Shown here: positions 1 to 11,052 of the stretch, piece after piece
Layout of the letters: each line of letters begins with the position of its first letter
How positions within the stretch are numbered: the stretch's first letter is position 1
Position numbers and translations under genes: made by a program
The notes under the pieces: generated by a model
Database searches by the model: none
What the model was told of the DNA's origin: nothing
The model's input: only the letters and a program-made list of their open reading frames with translations
Origin: Isoetes taiwanensis
Lineage: Eukaryota; Streptophyta; Lycopodiopsida; Isoetales; Isoetaceae
DNA length: 64,000 bases
Assembly: GCA_021234155.1 (NCBI GenBank)
Contig: JAJEKV010000049.1
Coordinates: 7,621,727 to 7,685,726, forward strand
Reading direction: 5' to 3'

Positions 1-60
1 TTTCATCCACATGTATGAATGTGCAAGTAGCTGAAAAGATTATTGTCCCTCATCAACACT

Positions 61-308
61 GTTCCTGAAGGTCTCAATATTGCAGTAAAAAATGGAAAAG
101 TTTGTGCTCCAACAACACTGTTCCTGAAGGTCTCAATATTGCAGTAAAAAATGGAAAAGTTTGTGCTCCAACTCATACTGATTTGTGATGATAGAGGTGC
201 ATTTCATGAATATTGTGTCTTAATATTGCAGTAAAAAATGGAAAAGTTTGTGCTCCAACTCATACTGATTTGTGATGATAGAGGTGCATTTCATGAATAT
301 TGTGTCTT
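61..308. repeat. Two overlapping short tandem duplications
   Basis: A 59-bp unit starting GTTCCTGAAGG occurs at 61 and again at 120. A second unit of 87 bp starting AATATTGCAG occurs at 135 and at 222 and ends near 308. Copies are almost identical, so both duplications are recent. I see no coding function. Confidence 0.9.
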
Positions 309-1254
309 TTATATCATGAATATGCAGTAATCTATCATTTACTTATGTTGCTTTATTTATTGCACACCATGAAGGGTAAACATTTGCTATTATGTTGTTC
401 TATCTGGCTAGTATAAAGAATAGTGACAATAGAGATAAAAGGGCAGAAGCTTGACAATAGAAATAAAAGGGCAAAGCTTCTGCAACATTATGCTATTAAC
501 ACCATATGTTAACTGTTCCCATTTGTAGAAACCAAGACCTAGAGCACAACATATGCCCCAACTATTTGTTCATCCTTAGCCAGCTTGTTTATCTTTCAAG
601 CCCTGTTTCTTGTGGCAGCCATAATGGCCACTACATCTATTTGTGAATAGAGCGAAATATATTTGATGAAAAAAATGCTAAGCAAATGTGTCGTATTCTA
701 AGTTATCCAAGTAGCACTTCCTCAACCAAATTCCATGTGGCAGACTTCAATGTCGAATGGGCTCCATCCTTCTTAGAGTTCAATCTGTCAATCTGTAGAC
801 ATGGTTAGAATTTAAGATTTCATGGTTCATGCACGAAGAAGCTTGCATGTTGTGCCACAAAAAAGAAAAGATCATTTCATTTTAACCCAATAAGCTGCAA
901 TTGCATGGACCCTCATGCATTTGAACAAGAAGAAATGTTACATTAGATAACACCATTTTTTAAACAAACAATGCTTTGGAGGTATAAAGATGGAGGCATA
1001 TTCTCTTGATCCTTTTGAAGAACTTATAGGCAGCTGCATATTTGTTTGCTCTTTAATATATCCACTTACAAGTACTCTTCTTCCAACAGGAACGTTTCTA
1101 GCATCATCCTCAGAACGTTTTCTGTCAACCTATCTAGAAATCCCAGGATAATTCGACAAGCCTAAATCTACTACCAAGCCTTCACCAGTTTGGCCTTGCT
1201 AAAGCCTTCTGGTGTGCCTTTTGCTGGTTCTTTTTTCTTTTTTCTTTATCTTTT
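309..1254. other. Unassigned AT-rich stretch
   Basis: I see no gene, repeat structure or recognisable domain on either strand here. Open frames are short and lack any motif. Confidence 0.4.
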
Positions 1255-1337
1255 TTTTTTTCATTTTCATTTTCATTTTCATTTTCATTTTCATTTTCAT
1301 TTTCATTTTCATTTTCATTTTCATTTTCATTTTCATT
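1255..1337 (+). repeat. (TTTTCA)n hexanucleotide microsatellite
   Basis: About a dozen TTTTCA units follow a T-rich tract. It abuts the 3' end (minus-strand sense) of Ty3 copy 1. A shorter, more broken tract stands at the same place beside the paralogue at 45525-45613, so the tract belongs to the duplicated block. The HFHF and IFIF open frames across it are repeat artefacts. Confidence 0.9.
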
Positions 1338-1383
1338 CTCCATCACAATGGGTGCCATGCACTTCGGATTTCAAGATCCTGTA

Positions 1384-1608
1384 TTAATGGTTCACCCTCC
1401 TTCTCTTATTATCTTTACCACTTTTGTAATTTGGATTCATACGATATGGACGTTGACGGACTGGATTAGCTCCACTAACTAAGAGAATTCTATGTACACG
1501 CAACTCTGGGTCTATTCCCACCATGTCACGGTATGTCCAAGCAAACACATCCCTAAATTCTCCAAAGAGCCTAAAATAATTTTCTCTCCTCGCCAACAAT
1601 GGATGCAC
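1384..1608 (-). pseudogene. Start of Ty3 reverse transcriptase (copy 1)
   Basis: The minus frame contains DVFAWTYRDMVGIDPELR, followed by HRILL and a proline/arginine-rich stretch ending RPYRMNPNY. This is the conserved segment at the protease-RT boundary of plant Ty3 polyproteins, where the usual text is DVFAW-Y-DMPG. After RMNPNY the expected RT fingers are absent and the frame runs into a lysine/arginine tail and a stop. Only about 75 codons remain, against several hundred in a working RT. Confidence 0.8.
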
Positions 1609-2202
1609 TAATTATTATCATTTTAGGGTATGTATCTGTGCTTAAATTCAGCTCTTCGACTCTTTCAAAGGTTCTACGATAACCATTCCACTATCCACAA
1701 TAGTGTCCATCCATTCTTCAATCTATTCACGTGCCGTAAATTGCAGATACGGTGGAAGCTGCATTAAGTCATATGCATCATTTTTAACATGGACTATTCC
1801 AGCATCCATCTCTTCTCCAACTCCTCATCATCATATTCCAACTCCTCATTTGCATCACTTGAGTTGGTATTACTATCACTATCTTCTCCTCTTTCCTTAT
1901 ATATAAATTTTTGAGGTTGTATATGCACTTGCAACTGGATAATATTGTTCCCATCACCAATTTGTAATAACCCTGTGGACTAGTCATGCTTTGCAGATGC
2001 TTGCATCTTGCTCTCGTCTTCTCCATGTTTATTGCCTAGTCTCTATACCATAAATAGGGTGAGAAGGACTTGGTTCTTTTCCCTTGGGATTTTGCTCCGA
2101 TTCTAATTTACAAGGACTATGTTCTTGATCATGTAAGCCTTGGTTTGACATATGCCAAAAATAGGTTGATAATGCGTTCTCTTGGACTTGGACATCTAGG
2201 AG

Positions 2203-2827
2203 CTATGTGACCCAATTCTCTGGATCTCTAGCATTTAGGAAGTGGCCTATTTCTTCTAAAATTCTTGGTTGTTGTGTTGTTGGATTAGTAGTATAAATTG
2301 GTATAGAATTTCCACAGCTTAATTGTACATGATAGGTTTGATATTGAGTTTGGTTAAACGATTGGTTATTTTTTCCTCTATTTTTCAAGTAAAAACAATT
2401 TTCAATAGAATGATTATGACGGCCACAATTTCGGCACTTGAGGGTAGGCTAGAAGTCTGCTGGAGTTGCACATTCAGAAGGCATATGCCTGCACCCCTTG
2501 CTCCCTAATCCAATTTAGTTGAAGATTGACTATTTATTTAGTCAAAGAACCTACTAAATCTTCTTTTACTTTCGCTAATTCTGTTATGAAATTACTAAAC
2601 TAGAAGATGCTATTAAACTAGCATCCAGTTGGGAACAAGCAAGAATGTCTATGGCACGTTAATACCAACCTGGTATGGTTATGCCCCTTGGTACAATATC
2701 CTATATCAAGAGGTAATCCATTTGTAAAATAGCGTACTTGGTCTTCATCAAAAGGAGTAGGAATTTTCTTAGCCAACGATCTATGAAATCTTATAATGTA
2801 GCTTTGCAGGCTTTCATTGGGAAGCAT
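2203..2827 (-). pseudogene. Gag C-terminal part with CCHC knuckle (copy 1)
   Basis: At 2618-2827 the minus frame has LPNESLQSYIIRFHRSL and DEDQVRYFTNGLP, which match the end of the plant retrotransposon gag domain. A zinc-knuckle segment follows at about 2380-2480 in another frame (compare the cleaner copy at 47106-47384). The upstream part of gag has been displaced by the SINE-like element at 2833. Frameshifts and stops make it non-functional. Confidence 0.65.
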
Positions 2828-2832
2828 ACCTG

Positions 2833-2985
2833 TTACTGTTCAGTTTTTTCTCTCGAAAACCCTCCGAGATGGGTTTTTTTAAATCCTAGCAGTAATATGC
2901 TTGTTGTATTCCTTGTTTGGGTCCCATAGGCCAATTTGTCTCCTCAGACGATAAAAACGAATTCAACTCATTTCAATTCTCATTA
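2833..2985 (+). mobile_element. SINE-like element, copy S1
   Basis: The element opens near TTACTGTTCAG and has a short AAAACCC/GGGTTTTT hairpin. It then carries GGGTCCCATAGGCCAATT and a diverged form of the family end GGTCTCCGTGGACGTTAAAA, followed by an ATTCA/ATTCT-like tail. It interrupts the gag of Ty3 copy 1 and is present at the same site in copy 2 (47719-47872), so it inserted before the block duplicated. No ORF is present. Whether it is a SINE or the 3' end of an unseen LINE is unknown. Confidence 0.6.
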
Positions 2986-3040
2986 TCTTACCACTTTTAT
3001 AATATTTAGCCCACTCCTACTTAACGGTTATAGGGCCTCT

Positions 3041-3238
3041 CAACGCCTACTACAAGGGTATTTCCTCCCACACGGGGTTTTTTTCATCCCAGTAGTAGAG
3101 ACACATTGTACAGGGTTTCTGTGGTTTTATTTTGTGTTTGAAAACTTTTCGCTAGATTGTAAAACCGTCTCATAGGCCAGTTGGCCTCCGTGCACGTTAA
3201 AATATACTTCCTTCCTTCCTTCCTTCCTTCCTTCCTTC
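3041..3238 (+). mobile_element. Diverged SINE-like element S2 with (CTTC)n tail
   Basis: The end reads CATAGGCCAGTTGGCCTCC, then GTGCACGTTAAAA, then (CTTC)n at 3208-3238. It matches the family 3' end apart from the tail unit. The paralogous site near 48065 lacks it, so it inserted after the block duplicated. Confidence 0.55.
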
Positions 3239-3354
3239 TTAGCCTCGGGCGGCACACATGCGTTAGGATGAAAAGTTCTAGATAAGCACACCTATTAGCC
3301 CCAAGCCATCAATCCTGTGCAAGCGCCTACAAATAATTAGATGGTTCTAGCCTG
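3239..3354. repeat. Right edge of the duplicated block, with empty MITE site
   Basis: This segment (TTAGCCTCGGGCGGCACAC onward) matches 48082-48443 closely. GCGTTAGG at 3260-3267 occurs once here, but twice in the paralogue around a 237-bp insertion. Similarity to the paralogue stops after GTTCTAGCCTG. Confidence 0.85.
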
Positions 3355-3649
3355 GCGGTTGCAATATGAATCCAGCTTAAATGCAATTATACCTTTTCTA
3401 GAACAATTCTATAGTCATCTCGTGACTACGCATCTTTGTAACCAAATCCATTTTATCTCTTATATATCCATGATCTTTCTCATTAGCACATGTCTTAACA
3501 AAAAATAAATAGATACAAACGATCACACCTGTCATCCTCAGATTTCGTATATTCTTCTCTCTCTATGATTTGACTTCATTTTGTACACAAAATATTAGTA
3601 ATTACACTAGAAAACAAGTAATTTAAACAAAATTTAAAAAAAAACTACC

Positions 3650-4208
3650 CCCTTGGATATACTACAATAGAGCTATTATGTGTATCAGGTAAGATTGGCT
3701 TTCTTACTTCTGACACTTTTAGTACGATAACTTATTCTCGTGATATAAAAGACTGCCTTCCTTTTTTAAATGCTTGAAGGTTTTTTTTTTCGTTGTCTGC
3801 CCTTGTGTTCTTGCAAAGACTTAGCCCATACATACTTAAATTCCATGCTTGAAGGAATGGCTTCCTCTATCTTCTTACTGAATTCACTTGACAAGATGGA
3901 GATGGCATTGCAACGTACTCGAGTCTCTAGTGGCTGTCGAGAAAGCGCGTCAGCAACCACAATTAAGTTTGAGGAGGGGTTCCATCTTAATATACTGGAG
4001 GTTCTGTTGGTTAGTATTCAACTAAAATTTCATGCCAAGTAAGTAGTGCTTCTACATATGAAGAACTCTTACAACTGCTAGATGCTCTTGATCGTGTTTT
4101 GGATAGTTGTTTGGCATCATTCATCTTCTTGGAGTCGTTGGCCACTACTCTTCCCTCTTGCATGAGGACTCCTCCCGTTGCGGTCTTGCTTACATTTGTT
4201 GCTACCAA
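3650..4208 (-). pseudogene. RNase H end and integrase N-terminus of Ty3 fragment A
   Basis: The minus frame at 4011-4208 has ATGGVLMQEGRVVANDSKKM, the core of Ty3 RNase H. At 3766-3960 the frame opens with VADALSRQ, the conserved end of that domain. Further on, at about 3650-3760, a broken frame reads GSLLYHENKLSY and then HIIALL, resembling the start of the integrase HHCC domain. Several stops interrupt it, and nothing of the catalytic core follows. Confidence 0.7.
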
Positions 4209-4318
4209 CTTATCCTTGGGTCTGGTAGGGTCAGCACTGGTGCTGTGGAGGCTTCGTTCAGCTTGTCAATAGAAGTTTGAACATTCTAAATCCAATGTGC
4301 AACCTAAGTTTTGACTTT

Positions 4319-5160
4319 CTAGTGCTTAGTGAGGTCTAATCGAGGTGCTGCCCACTTAGCTAATTTCTTCACAAAATTCTTATAATACTCTGCAAGATCC
4401 AAAAAGCTTCTTAGTTCCAATACATTCTGCGATGCTGGCCAAATTGCTTCAATCTTGGATGGATTAGTGGGGATTCCCTCTACTGATATGACATGACTTA
4501 AATACTCCGAAGTGGCACTTTGAAAGCTTGCCAAAAAGGTGGTGTCGTCTCAATTTTTCCAACAGCCTTCTCAAGTGGACCGCCATTGACTTGATGTAGA
4601 TGAGGATGTCGTTGAAGAAAATGATGATGAACTCATCCAAGTATGAAGGTTTCGGAAGCATTTCATAGACCAAAGAGCATTATCATGAATTGACAGTGCC
4701 CATACCATATTCTAAAGGCGGTCTTATAGATGTCTTCCTCCTTTATCCTTATTTGATGGTGCTCGGATCTTAAGTCTACCTTGGAGAAGAGTTTAGCTCC
4801 TTGGAGCTGGACTATCAAGACATCTGCCCTTGGCAAGACATACTTGTTCTTAATTGTCTGCTTGTTGAGTTGTCAATAGTCTATGCACATTCTCAAACTT
4901 CCATTTTTTTCTTCATGAAGAGGATGGGTGTCCTGAAGGATGACACACTAGGTCGAATAAATTCAAGCTCAAGCAACTCCTTCAATTGCTTCTTGAGTTC
5001 TGCCGCTCGGGAGTGCTCATTCTATAAGGAGCTTTGCTGGTTGGTTTTGCATCTAATGCAAGAGTGATTTCACACCCTAAGCCTCTATAGGGCGGAAGCT
5101 CTCAAGTTTCATCTGGAATTATATCATGAAACTCCTTGATTAGCTTAGCAATTGGCCTCG
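4319..5160 (-). pseudogene. Reverse transcriptase of Ty3 fragment A
   Basis: Reading the minus strand from 5160, the frames contain LPRPIAKLIKEFHDIIPDE and LPPYRG, then [28 protein letters not shown] and KVDLRS. The active-site region at 4464-4673 reads FFNDILIY, where YxDD is expected, so the catalytic motif is altered. The thumb and connection follow at 4319-4534 (LRSFLDLAEYYKNFVKKLA). Multiple frameshifts make the copy inactive. Confidence 0.8.
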
Positions 5161-5171
5161 GCAACCGTTCC

Positions 5172-5726
5172 CATTAGAGGAAAAATGAGATCACATTTTG
5201 TCCCATTAAGGGATGCTTAAAATGCCATGTCAGCTTTTTAAACTGTCCAATAAGAGAAGAGCTCCAGTATATCTCATTCCAGTATTATGTGGCAGCCTGT
5301 AATTAATGCAGCTGCAACTAACTTCTGTAGTGTCATTTTTTCATTATAACTTTTGATCCAGAACTCCGATTCAAAAACTTTTTGTAGCAATGGGTTCGTC
5401 TTCACAAGATCTATCTAGTGATAACCCATTCATACATCTTTTATGATATAAATATATAAGAAATAAGCAAAAAATCATATTTTTTTAAGGTTAACGCATA
5501 TGACCATATTGAAATATATCATAACCATATATCATTGGAAAGATCTTTTCATTCCGCATCTAATGCAACAAACGCCGCAACATTTTGACAAGTGGATCAA
5601 AAGTTATGGGGGAATAACAACAACAATGAAGTTGTTGGTGCTGCATTAATTGCAGTTAATAGAGGGTAGCCATTCCATTGGAGGATTCTTATGGGGATGA
5701 AATGAGATCTCAAATTTCCTCTAATG
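5172..5726. mobile_element. Non-autonomous DNA element with long inverted ends
   Basis: The left end starts CATTAGAGGAAAAATGAGAT. The reverse complement of the right end starts CATTAGAGGAAATTTGAGAT. Similarity continues inward with gaps, including AATTAATGCAGC and CATAACTTTTGATCCA on opposite strands, so the inverted repeats reach about 150-200 bp. It separates the protease and RT parts of Ty3 fragment A, whose coding resumes on each side. I could not find a clean target duplication. The long TIRs suggest a Mutator-like or foldback element. Confidence 0.6.
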
Positions 5727-6170
5727 AAAGTCGCATCTTCCTTCTTACTCTTGCGATTGGGGTCGACGACTTCTAGCTTAAGAATGTATGTGGCCTCATC
5801 TCTTTAATATACGTACCTAGCTTTTTGGTTGACATCATTGCATGACTGAAATGACTTTCGTATCTTTGATTGTAAAGTGCTTGAAGTACTAGGATGGATA
5901 TTTCTTACTTATGGAAATCCATTATTGGTTAGCCTGCTTTGAATAATCGACTACGAGGTCATACTTGCCCATTCCTAACTTTGCTCTGCTTAAGCTAGTA
6001 TCCCTTGTTCCTTTGGTGTTGCGAATTGCTCAGTCTTGCCATAATTACTGGCTTAGACTTAGGCTTCACATTATTGCTCTTAAAGATGTTCGCCATCTAT
6101 TGGGTGCAAGGCTACGGTTAAAGAATTATTTACATAAATTCTGTGGCCACAAGGTTTTGTCCACATGATA
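5727..6170 (-). pseudogene. Protease and linker of Ty3 fragment A
   Basis: Minus-strand pieces read GMGKYDLVVDY, FTIKDTKVISVMQ and YILKLEVVDPNRKSKKED. They align in order with the protease C-terminus and linker of fragment B (DIGKYDLIVGMEFL and YILRLEAIEPSKE). The upstream part, including the DTG site, is too decayed to read. Stops are present. Confidence 0.6.
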
Positions 6171-8346
6171 TTTCTTTTGAACACAAAAGACTATGCAATT
6201 AAATAATTATTCTCGTTTTAGATCTATTCTATACTCTACAATCCCCCCTCTCTTGATTATTACCCTCCTGACATAATGCACAAAAGCCTTAGTTCATAAC
6301 ATAATAAAAAAGAGAAAAATGTGTCTGGCCTAGCCAAAAAAACCACAATTATAAAGATAAACAAATAGATATGCGTCCTTCCAAAGAGTTGCATGACACT
6401 ATGAGGGGGAAAATGCACCTCATGACTAATTGAGGGAGCGCCTGAAACGGACCTAGTCCCTTGGTCTAGGCCGTTGCACCGACACATTTAACATCCAAGT
6501 TAAATATTCATAAGACTTATATATACTCGCTCAATATTTATGCTTCCTTAAATCGGGTATTTACATACGAGACCAAGCTCATCTAATTCTGGGCACACCA
6601 ATAGCTTCCACTAACACCACTGGTCGATCCGACGTCTCCTCCACCAAGGTCATTGAGATGAATAAGAAAACCTTCTCCATAGTAAACCCATCACTGGACG
6701 CTCCCTCTGAGTACTGCGTTCTCAACTCAGGACGTACCCTCTTAAACATACACAAACAATTCAAGGGGGTTAGTCCACAAGGACTAAGTGGGGAGGAAAC
6801 ATTTCGGGAACATCCACAACATCAACTACAGGGCAATTCCACATATAACATCACCCACAAAGTAATCTAGCATATCCATCAAAGATAAGAACAACAACAA
6901 TTTTACCTGCTCCACTATGCCCCTGCATTAGTTAGAACTCAGACTACAAGCATGTTTACAATCTCATCAATCTTGTGTATGTATGCACATATGCCAAGCG
7001 TAATCCCCAAGGAGACCACTCTCTCCATCTGTACGTACAGGGTTTAACTCATCCGTCAGGCCATCTGGCTCGGATGTGGAGTTACACGGCCATCCCACCC
7101 CTCCGAAGGTGGGCCGTAAATGCAACATGCCATCCGTCTAGCCATCTAGAACGGATGCGGAGTCTCATGGCCATTCCACCCCTCCGAAGGTGGTCTGTTT
7201 GCAATGCAAGATGCAACATCATCCATCATGACTTTAAAAGATAGAATATTACCAATAACCTTACAGGTTGATCCAATACGAGATATCATAGAATCCTCAT
7301 GCATCTTACTTCCAAGAACAACCACAAAACAATGTAATACAATAGAATGAGGTTCATACCAAGATATTTCATAACCAAGTGACAACATCTCATTGCCAAA
7401 TTATAAAGCAAGAACATGAAAACTCCCTTTACTTATTATCAAGCTAGCCTCTATTCTTAAAGGTTCCCTGAACTAGGCCACATACAATGGTACAATCTTG
7501 GGCAAAGAACTCTAGGTTCCCACCCTATAATAAGATATCTTAAAAGGGTTCGTAAGAGTCTTTATACGCAATTCATATACTAGCTATGTAGGCTAGCAAT
7601 AATGCACAAGGAAACACATGTTACAATGGCCAGCATACAGTCAAGGCATTCCATTAGTTAACTTAACTTGTTTACCGCTAGATGTAAATATGCTTCCGAC
7701 TAAGCTCATAAAGTCCTATGGCTCCACTATGGCAAGAAGCTCCCATGCCGCTCAAGACTTCTCTTCCCTCAGCATCACACATCTGACATTTACCAATGAT
7801 TCACTTAGCAATACTAATATTCCATTCAATTCCCTACTTCTCTTCCTTAGCTTTTCTATAATTATGTCCCTTGGCTCCATACCGTGACTGGACTAAGCAA
7901 AAAGGATTGACATAGCTTGGTCTAGTCATGACCCACTCTAGAAGGTAATACTAATTATTCATGGCTCTATAACCTCATATGCTAACAAGCATGGTTAAGT
8001 AACTTAGACCTTACATGTCCCTAGGAGGGACATGTAAGAATAAATCACTAAAGGATGGAGTCACTCAAGAATTTTTGTTGTTCATTTTAAGATCAAAGGG
8101 AGACATTTGTGTATAAAAACGGTGGTCTTTTAGACCTGGCCCATCGACCTGGAAGCTCAAATTTAAAACAAAAGACGAAGGTTTCTAGGCCTTTCCTTGT
8201 GCTATGCTCAAAATTGCAGAACCAAATCAAAGCTGGCCTGATACAAAAACCTTATCCAGGTCTCTGGGAATCAACCAAACATCTATTTTGGGGCGTGCGA
8301 ATCAGGTGCATGGGCCTGTACGTTGAATTGGAATTTTGATTCGAAT
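6171..8346. other. Unassigned stretch with one tandem pair and one hairpin
   Basis: No gene is supported. An 81-bp unit beginning ATCCGTC is tandemly repeated at 7051 and 7132 and carries CCACCCCTCCGAAGGTGG palindromes. At 8011-8037 there is a perfect 12-bp stem (TTACATGTCCCT and its complement) with a 3-base loop. The composition is compatible with old LTR sequence, but I cannot show it. Confidence 0.5.
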
Positions 8347-10475
8347 ATACAAAACTCAATTCTTGGACTCACAGAATGTTGGCCGGAATACAGACCTTTT
8401 ATGGCATTCATGAAGAATTTTCGGATTTTTTTGGCTATTAAACTTGTGAGTGGATTCAACAATCGCCTCCGCTTGCCAAATGCTCTGTTTCTTACAGGAT
8501 TTGCTGTTTCTTACAGGATTTACAGGATTCAGCTATAAGGCTGAATTCGCCAGGAAAATGCTCTAAACAGCCAATTTTAGGCAATTTCGGCCAGACTTTA
8601 GCATAGGTCGCTAAGAAATGACTTACTAGAGCTTCCAGTATGTTTCACTCTCCGGATGTACACAGCAGCCCTCCGGATAAATCATTCTAAGCGGAATAGA
8701 TCATTCTAAGAGGGCTAAATTGGCTAAAGAAGGATTTCAATTGGAGAGGTCTGCAACTGGCGAATGCAGAGATAATCGATAAGCCTAAAACTTTAGAGCT
8801 CAAAGGGTTATTTTATTCCGATTGATGGGGCCAAGCTGTCGCTGCAGCAATTAACAGCAGAAAAAGCTTGAATATAAGGTTTGGGGCCAATTTCTTCATC
8901 TTGAATTATCCAAACTTCAAATTTATTTCCGATCGATCGATGCCCCAATGACATCTTTTATGCCCACCAAGAGCTTGACCAGAACTAAAAACTTTGTGAC
9001 ATATTGAATATTCATGGCCTTTCGCTTTTCTTCTCAATCTGATGGCAATTATGAGCTGATCTTTGCGGCTTTCTTCCGGCCCAATTGAGATGTTCTGGTG
9101 ATCCAAAAAAAATAGATAATTCCAAGTTTTATTTTTTTTCTAGTAGTCTTATATTTAGTTAGACAAGTCGTGCATAGATGAGGTGGTGCAAAGGGAGGCA
9201 GGCACAAATTTGGTGTTTTTACATTAAGTTTGGCTTAATTGTTATATTTTAATGTTTCTGTCAACCAACACATCTATATAACTATACATAAAATTATTCT
9301 GAACTGAAAAGTTTTTGGAATTATCATCTTTTTCCGGCTATCCTTTCCGGCGTGCACAAAAACAGATTAGAGCAGAAATAGTGCCAAGAAAATACTGAGA
9401 AATTAATCCATGTCAAGGTACATACCCAAGTCATTGTATATGCTTTGGGCCTGCAAACTAGACGAAGCCCCTGCTAAAAAGAGATTAATTCAAGAGCTAA
9501 AAAGCCCCGCATGATACTGTTGTGGTCCGGCAAGATTCCTTCGTCAAGATAATACACTTTGCTAGATGATTGATTCAGTTTTTCCATATGCACCAAAGCC
9601 GGATTCTTCACCAGTTGGGAAAAATATTCCAGTGTTTGCTTTTGTTCTTCTGTAAACTCCACTGTGAAATTTGAAAATAGCCTCTGCTGTTATAACCGAG
9701 AGCAAGATGCTCGTGATGGGCTAAAAATTTTGCTATTGTTTGCTCAAATTCCACTCCGCTGCTATAAAATTCCCTGGACGAAAATAGCAATGGGTCAGCG
9801 AGCAATGTAGGACTAGCCTAATTTGGCTATTACAAGGTCGGATTTGCAGATTGCCAGGCCAATTTGCAGACTCATCAAGCAGAAGAGAGTTTAGAGACCC
9901 ATTTTGAGACCTATCGAGCAAAACAGGGTTTAAACTTTTGATTTGAGGGCCCTGAGCCCGAATTTGCGGCTTCGCAGATCCTATTTGAAGATTTTTAGGC
10001 TCTGAATACATCACTGAAACTGTAATAGCATGGAAAACAATCAAAGCAATGGAAAAAATGGGCGTTGCAAGAGGGCTGTTGGGTCGAAGGAAACTTTCTG
10101 GATAAGCAAAAGCAGACCTTGGTGGACGACCCTAATCAATATACATCTGCTGAATTTGGCCCGATTCTGACAGTTTTTCCACAGCCTATTCAAAAATTGT
10201 GAGATTCAAAAGTGTATATGCTCCAATCGGGCAACTCTAATTTTGTGTCAGGCAGGCTTTGAGTCTTGCTCTAAAGGCTGTAAATCAGGGCTTTGCTCTA
10301 AGAATGAATAAGAGATCCATTTTGGGCCAGAACCATAGATTCGTTTGCACAGTATAAATTACTCACAAGTTTAATGGGCAAAAAAACCCGGAAATTCTTC
10401 AATATGTCATAAAAGACCTCTATTCCGGCTTGAGAAAAACATGCTGTGATTCTTGAGCTCTACCAGAGTTTTTTT
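8347..10475. mobile_element. Inverted-repeat module carrying gene fragments (Pack-MULE candidate)
   Basis: About 100 bp at 8347-8455 recur in inverted orientation at 10377-10475. Shared segments include GGCCGGAATA or AGCCGGAATA, GACCTTTTATG-like sequence, GAAGAATTT and ATTAAACTTGTGAG. Between them lie about 1.9 kb, including a C2H2 zinc-finger fragment on the minus strand. No target duplication was found, so the assignment to a transposon rests on the inverted repeats and captured coding sequence alone. Confidence 0.4.
8906..9106 (-). pseudogene. Plant C2H2 zinc-finger fragment (QALGGH type)
   Basis: The minus frame contains [20 protein letters not shown] followed by RCHW. QALGGH is the hallmark of plant ZAT-like C2H2 transcription factors, where the finger usually reads HECSIC or HECPIC. 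The first zinc ligand is tyrosine here, so the finger is broken. Only one finger remains in 66 codons, against two or more in the family. It lies inside the inverted-repeat module, which suggests capture. A decayed local gene is the alternative. Confidence 0.75.
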
Positions 10476-10955
10476 TTTCCCATTATCCAAGTTTTTTTGC
10501 CCATTTGCTCTGCCCTCATTCGTTTTGTTATGTCCAATAGCCATATTTTAAGTTGATTCATAAATTCGGTCTCTATCACAATCGTGTGTGTTGCCGCAAA
10601 GGGTACTTAAATACTCTGAGTTTTTTAAATACCCGGTTTACATCGGCCTTTAACACAATAAGAGCAAACTCTACATTTTGCCTTAGTAATGAAATTTAAA
10701 TTCAAGCAATTCGAGTTGTATTGCGAGACCTAGTTGCCCTATAAAAGCTCATGAGCTCGGGACCTTGCGTTAAATGTTTATAAAAGAAAGATCATATTCA
10801 TGTTTTGCTTTGCTCTGAAGATGCAAAATATGACATGTTGGTGTTATTGCCTTTCTGGATTATGAATTTAACAGCGGAGTTTTGCTTCAATACTGTAGGT
10901 TGCCAAGTTCTCTATTGTGGGTTGCTAAATTTTGTATGCCGTTTTTATTTTACAG

Positions 10956-11052
10956 AGTGCATAGTGAACCCGTATCTGCTAGAAGTCATGAAGAAGGTGG
11001 ACTTCATTCTCTGATTGACTTTTATTTCTATCTCGCTTCAAATTTCACCAAG
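10956..11052 (+). CDS. Putative internal exon, first tandem copy
   Basis: The block follows a pyrimidine-rich tract ending TTTTATTTTACAG and ends AAG before GTCAGAG. One frame is open throughout and gives HSEPVSARSHEEGGLHSLID, then LASNFTK at the end. It is 97 nt, 9 nt longer than the second copy, so the frame is conserved between copies. I do not recognise the protein. It could be a gene fragment; no neighbouring exon is evident. Confidence 0.4.

Larger units (their letters stand above)
1338..2827 (-). mobile_element. Ty3-type LTR retrotransposon fragment, copy 1 (broken)
   Basis: Read on the minus strand the order is gag C-terminus, CCHC knuckle, acidic linker and the first residues of reverse transcriptase. 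The same block recurs at 45614-47716. Relative to that copy, about 710 bp holding the protease are missing at position 2005, and about 85 bp are extra near 2200-2280. The RT stops after its first 70 residues in both copies. No LTR is recognisable. The block is certainly a dead Ty3 derivative; its exact lineage is not determined. Confidence 0.8.
3650..6170 (-). mobile_element. Ty3 retrotransposon fragment A: protease, RT, RNase H, integrase start
   Basis: On the minus strand the order runs protease relic (about 5727-6170), RT (about 4319-5160), RNase H (about 3766-4208) and the N-terminal zinc region of integrase (about 3650-3760). This is the Ty3 order. Gag and most of integrase are missing, and stops and frameshifts are frequent. 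A separate TIR element sits at 5172-5726 between protease and RT. Its protease-RT linker aligns with fragment B, so the two belong to one family. Confidence 0.8.

Noticed and set aside
61-308. Possible CRISPR-like array
   Set aside because: The repeats are directly adjacent duplications without spacers, in eukaryotic nuclear DNA.
1190-1469. HFHFHF and IFIFIF open frames
   Set aside because: They are translations of the (TTTTCA)n microsatellite and carry no other signal.
8109-8538. Two plus-strand frames of 71-76 codons at the module edge
   Set aside because: They cross the inverted-repeat boundary and have no recognisable motif.
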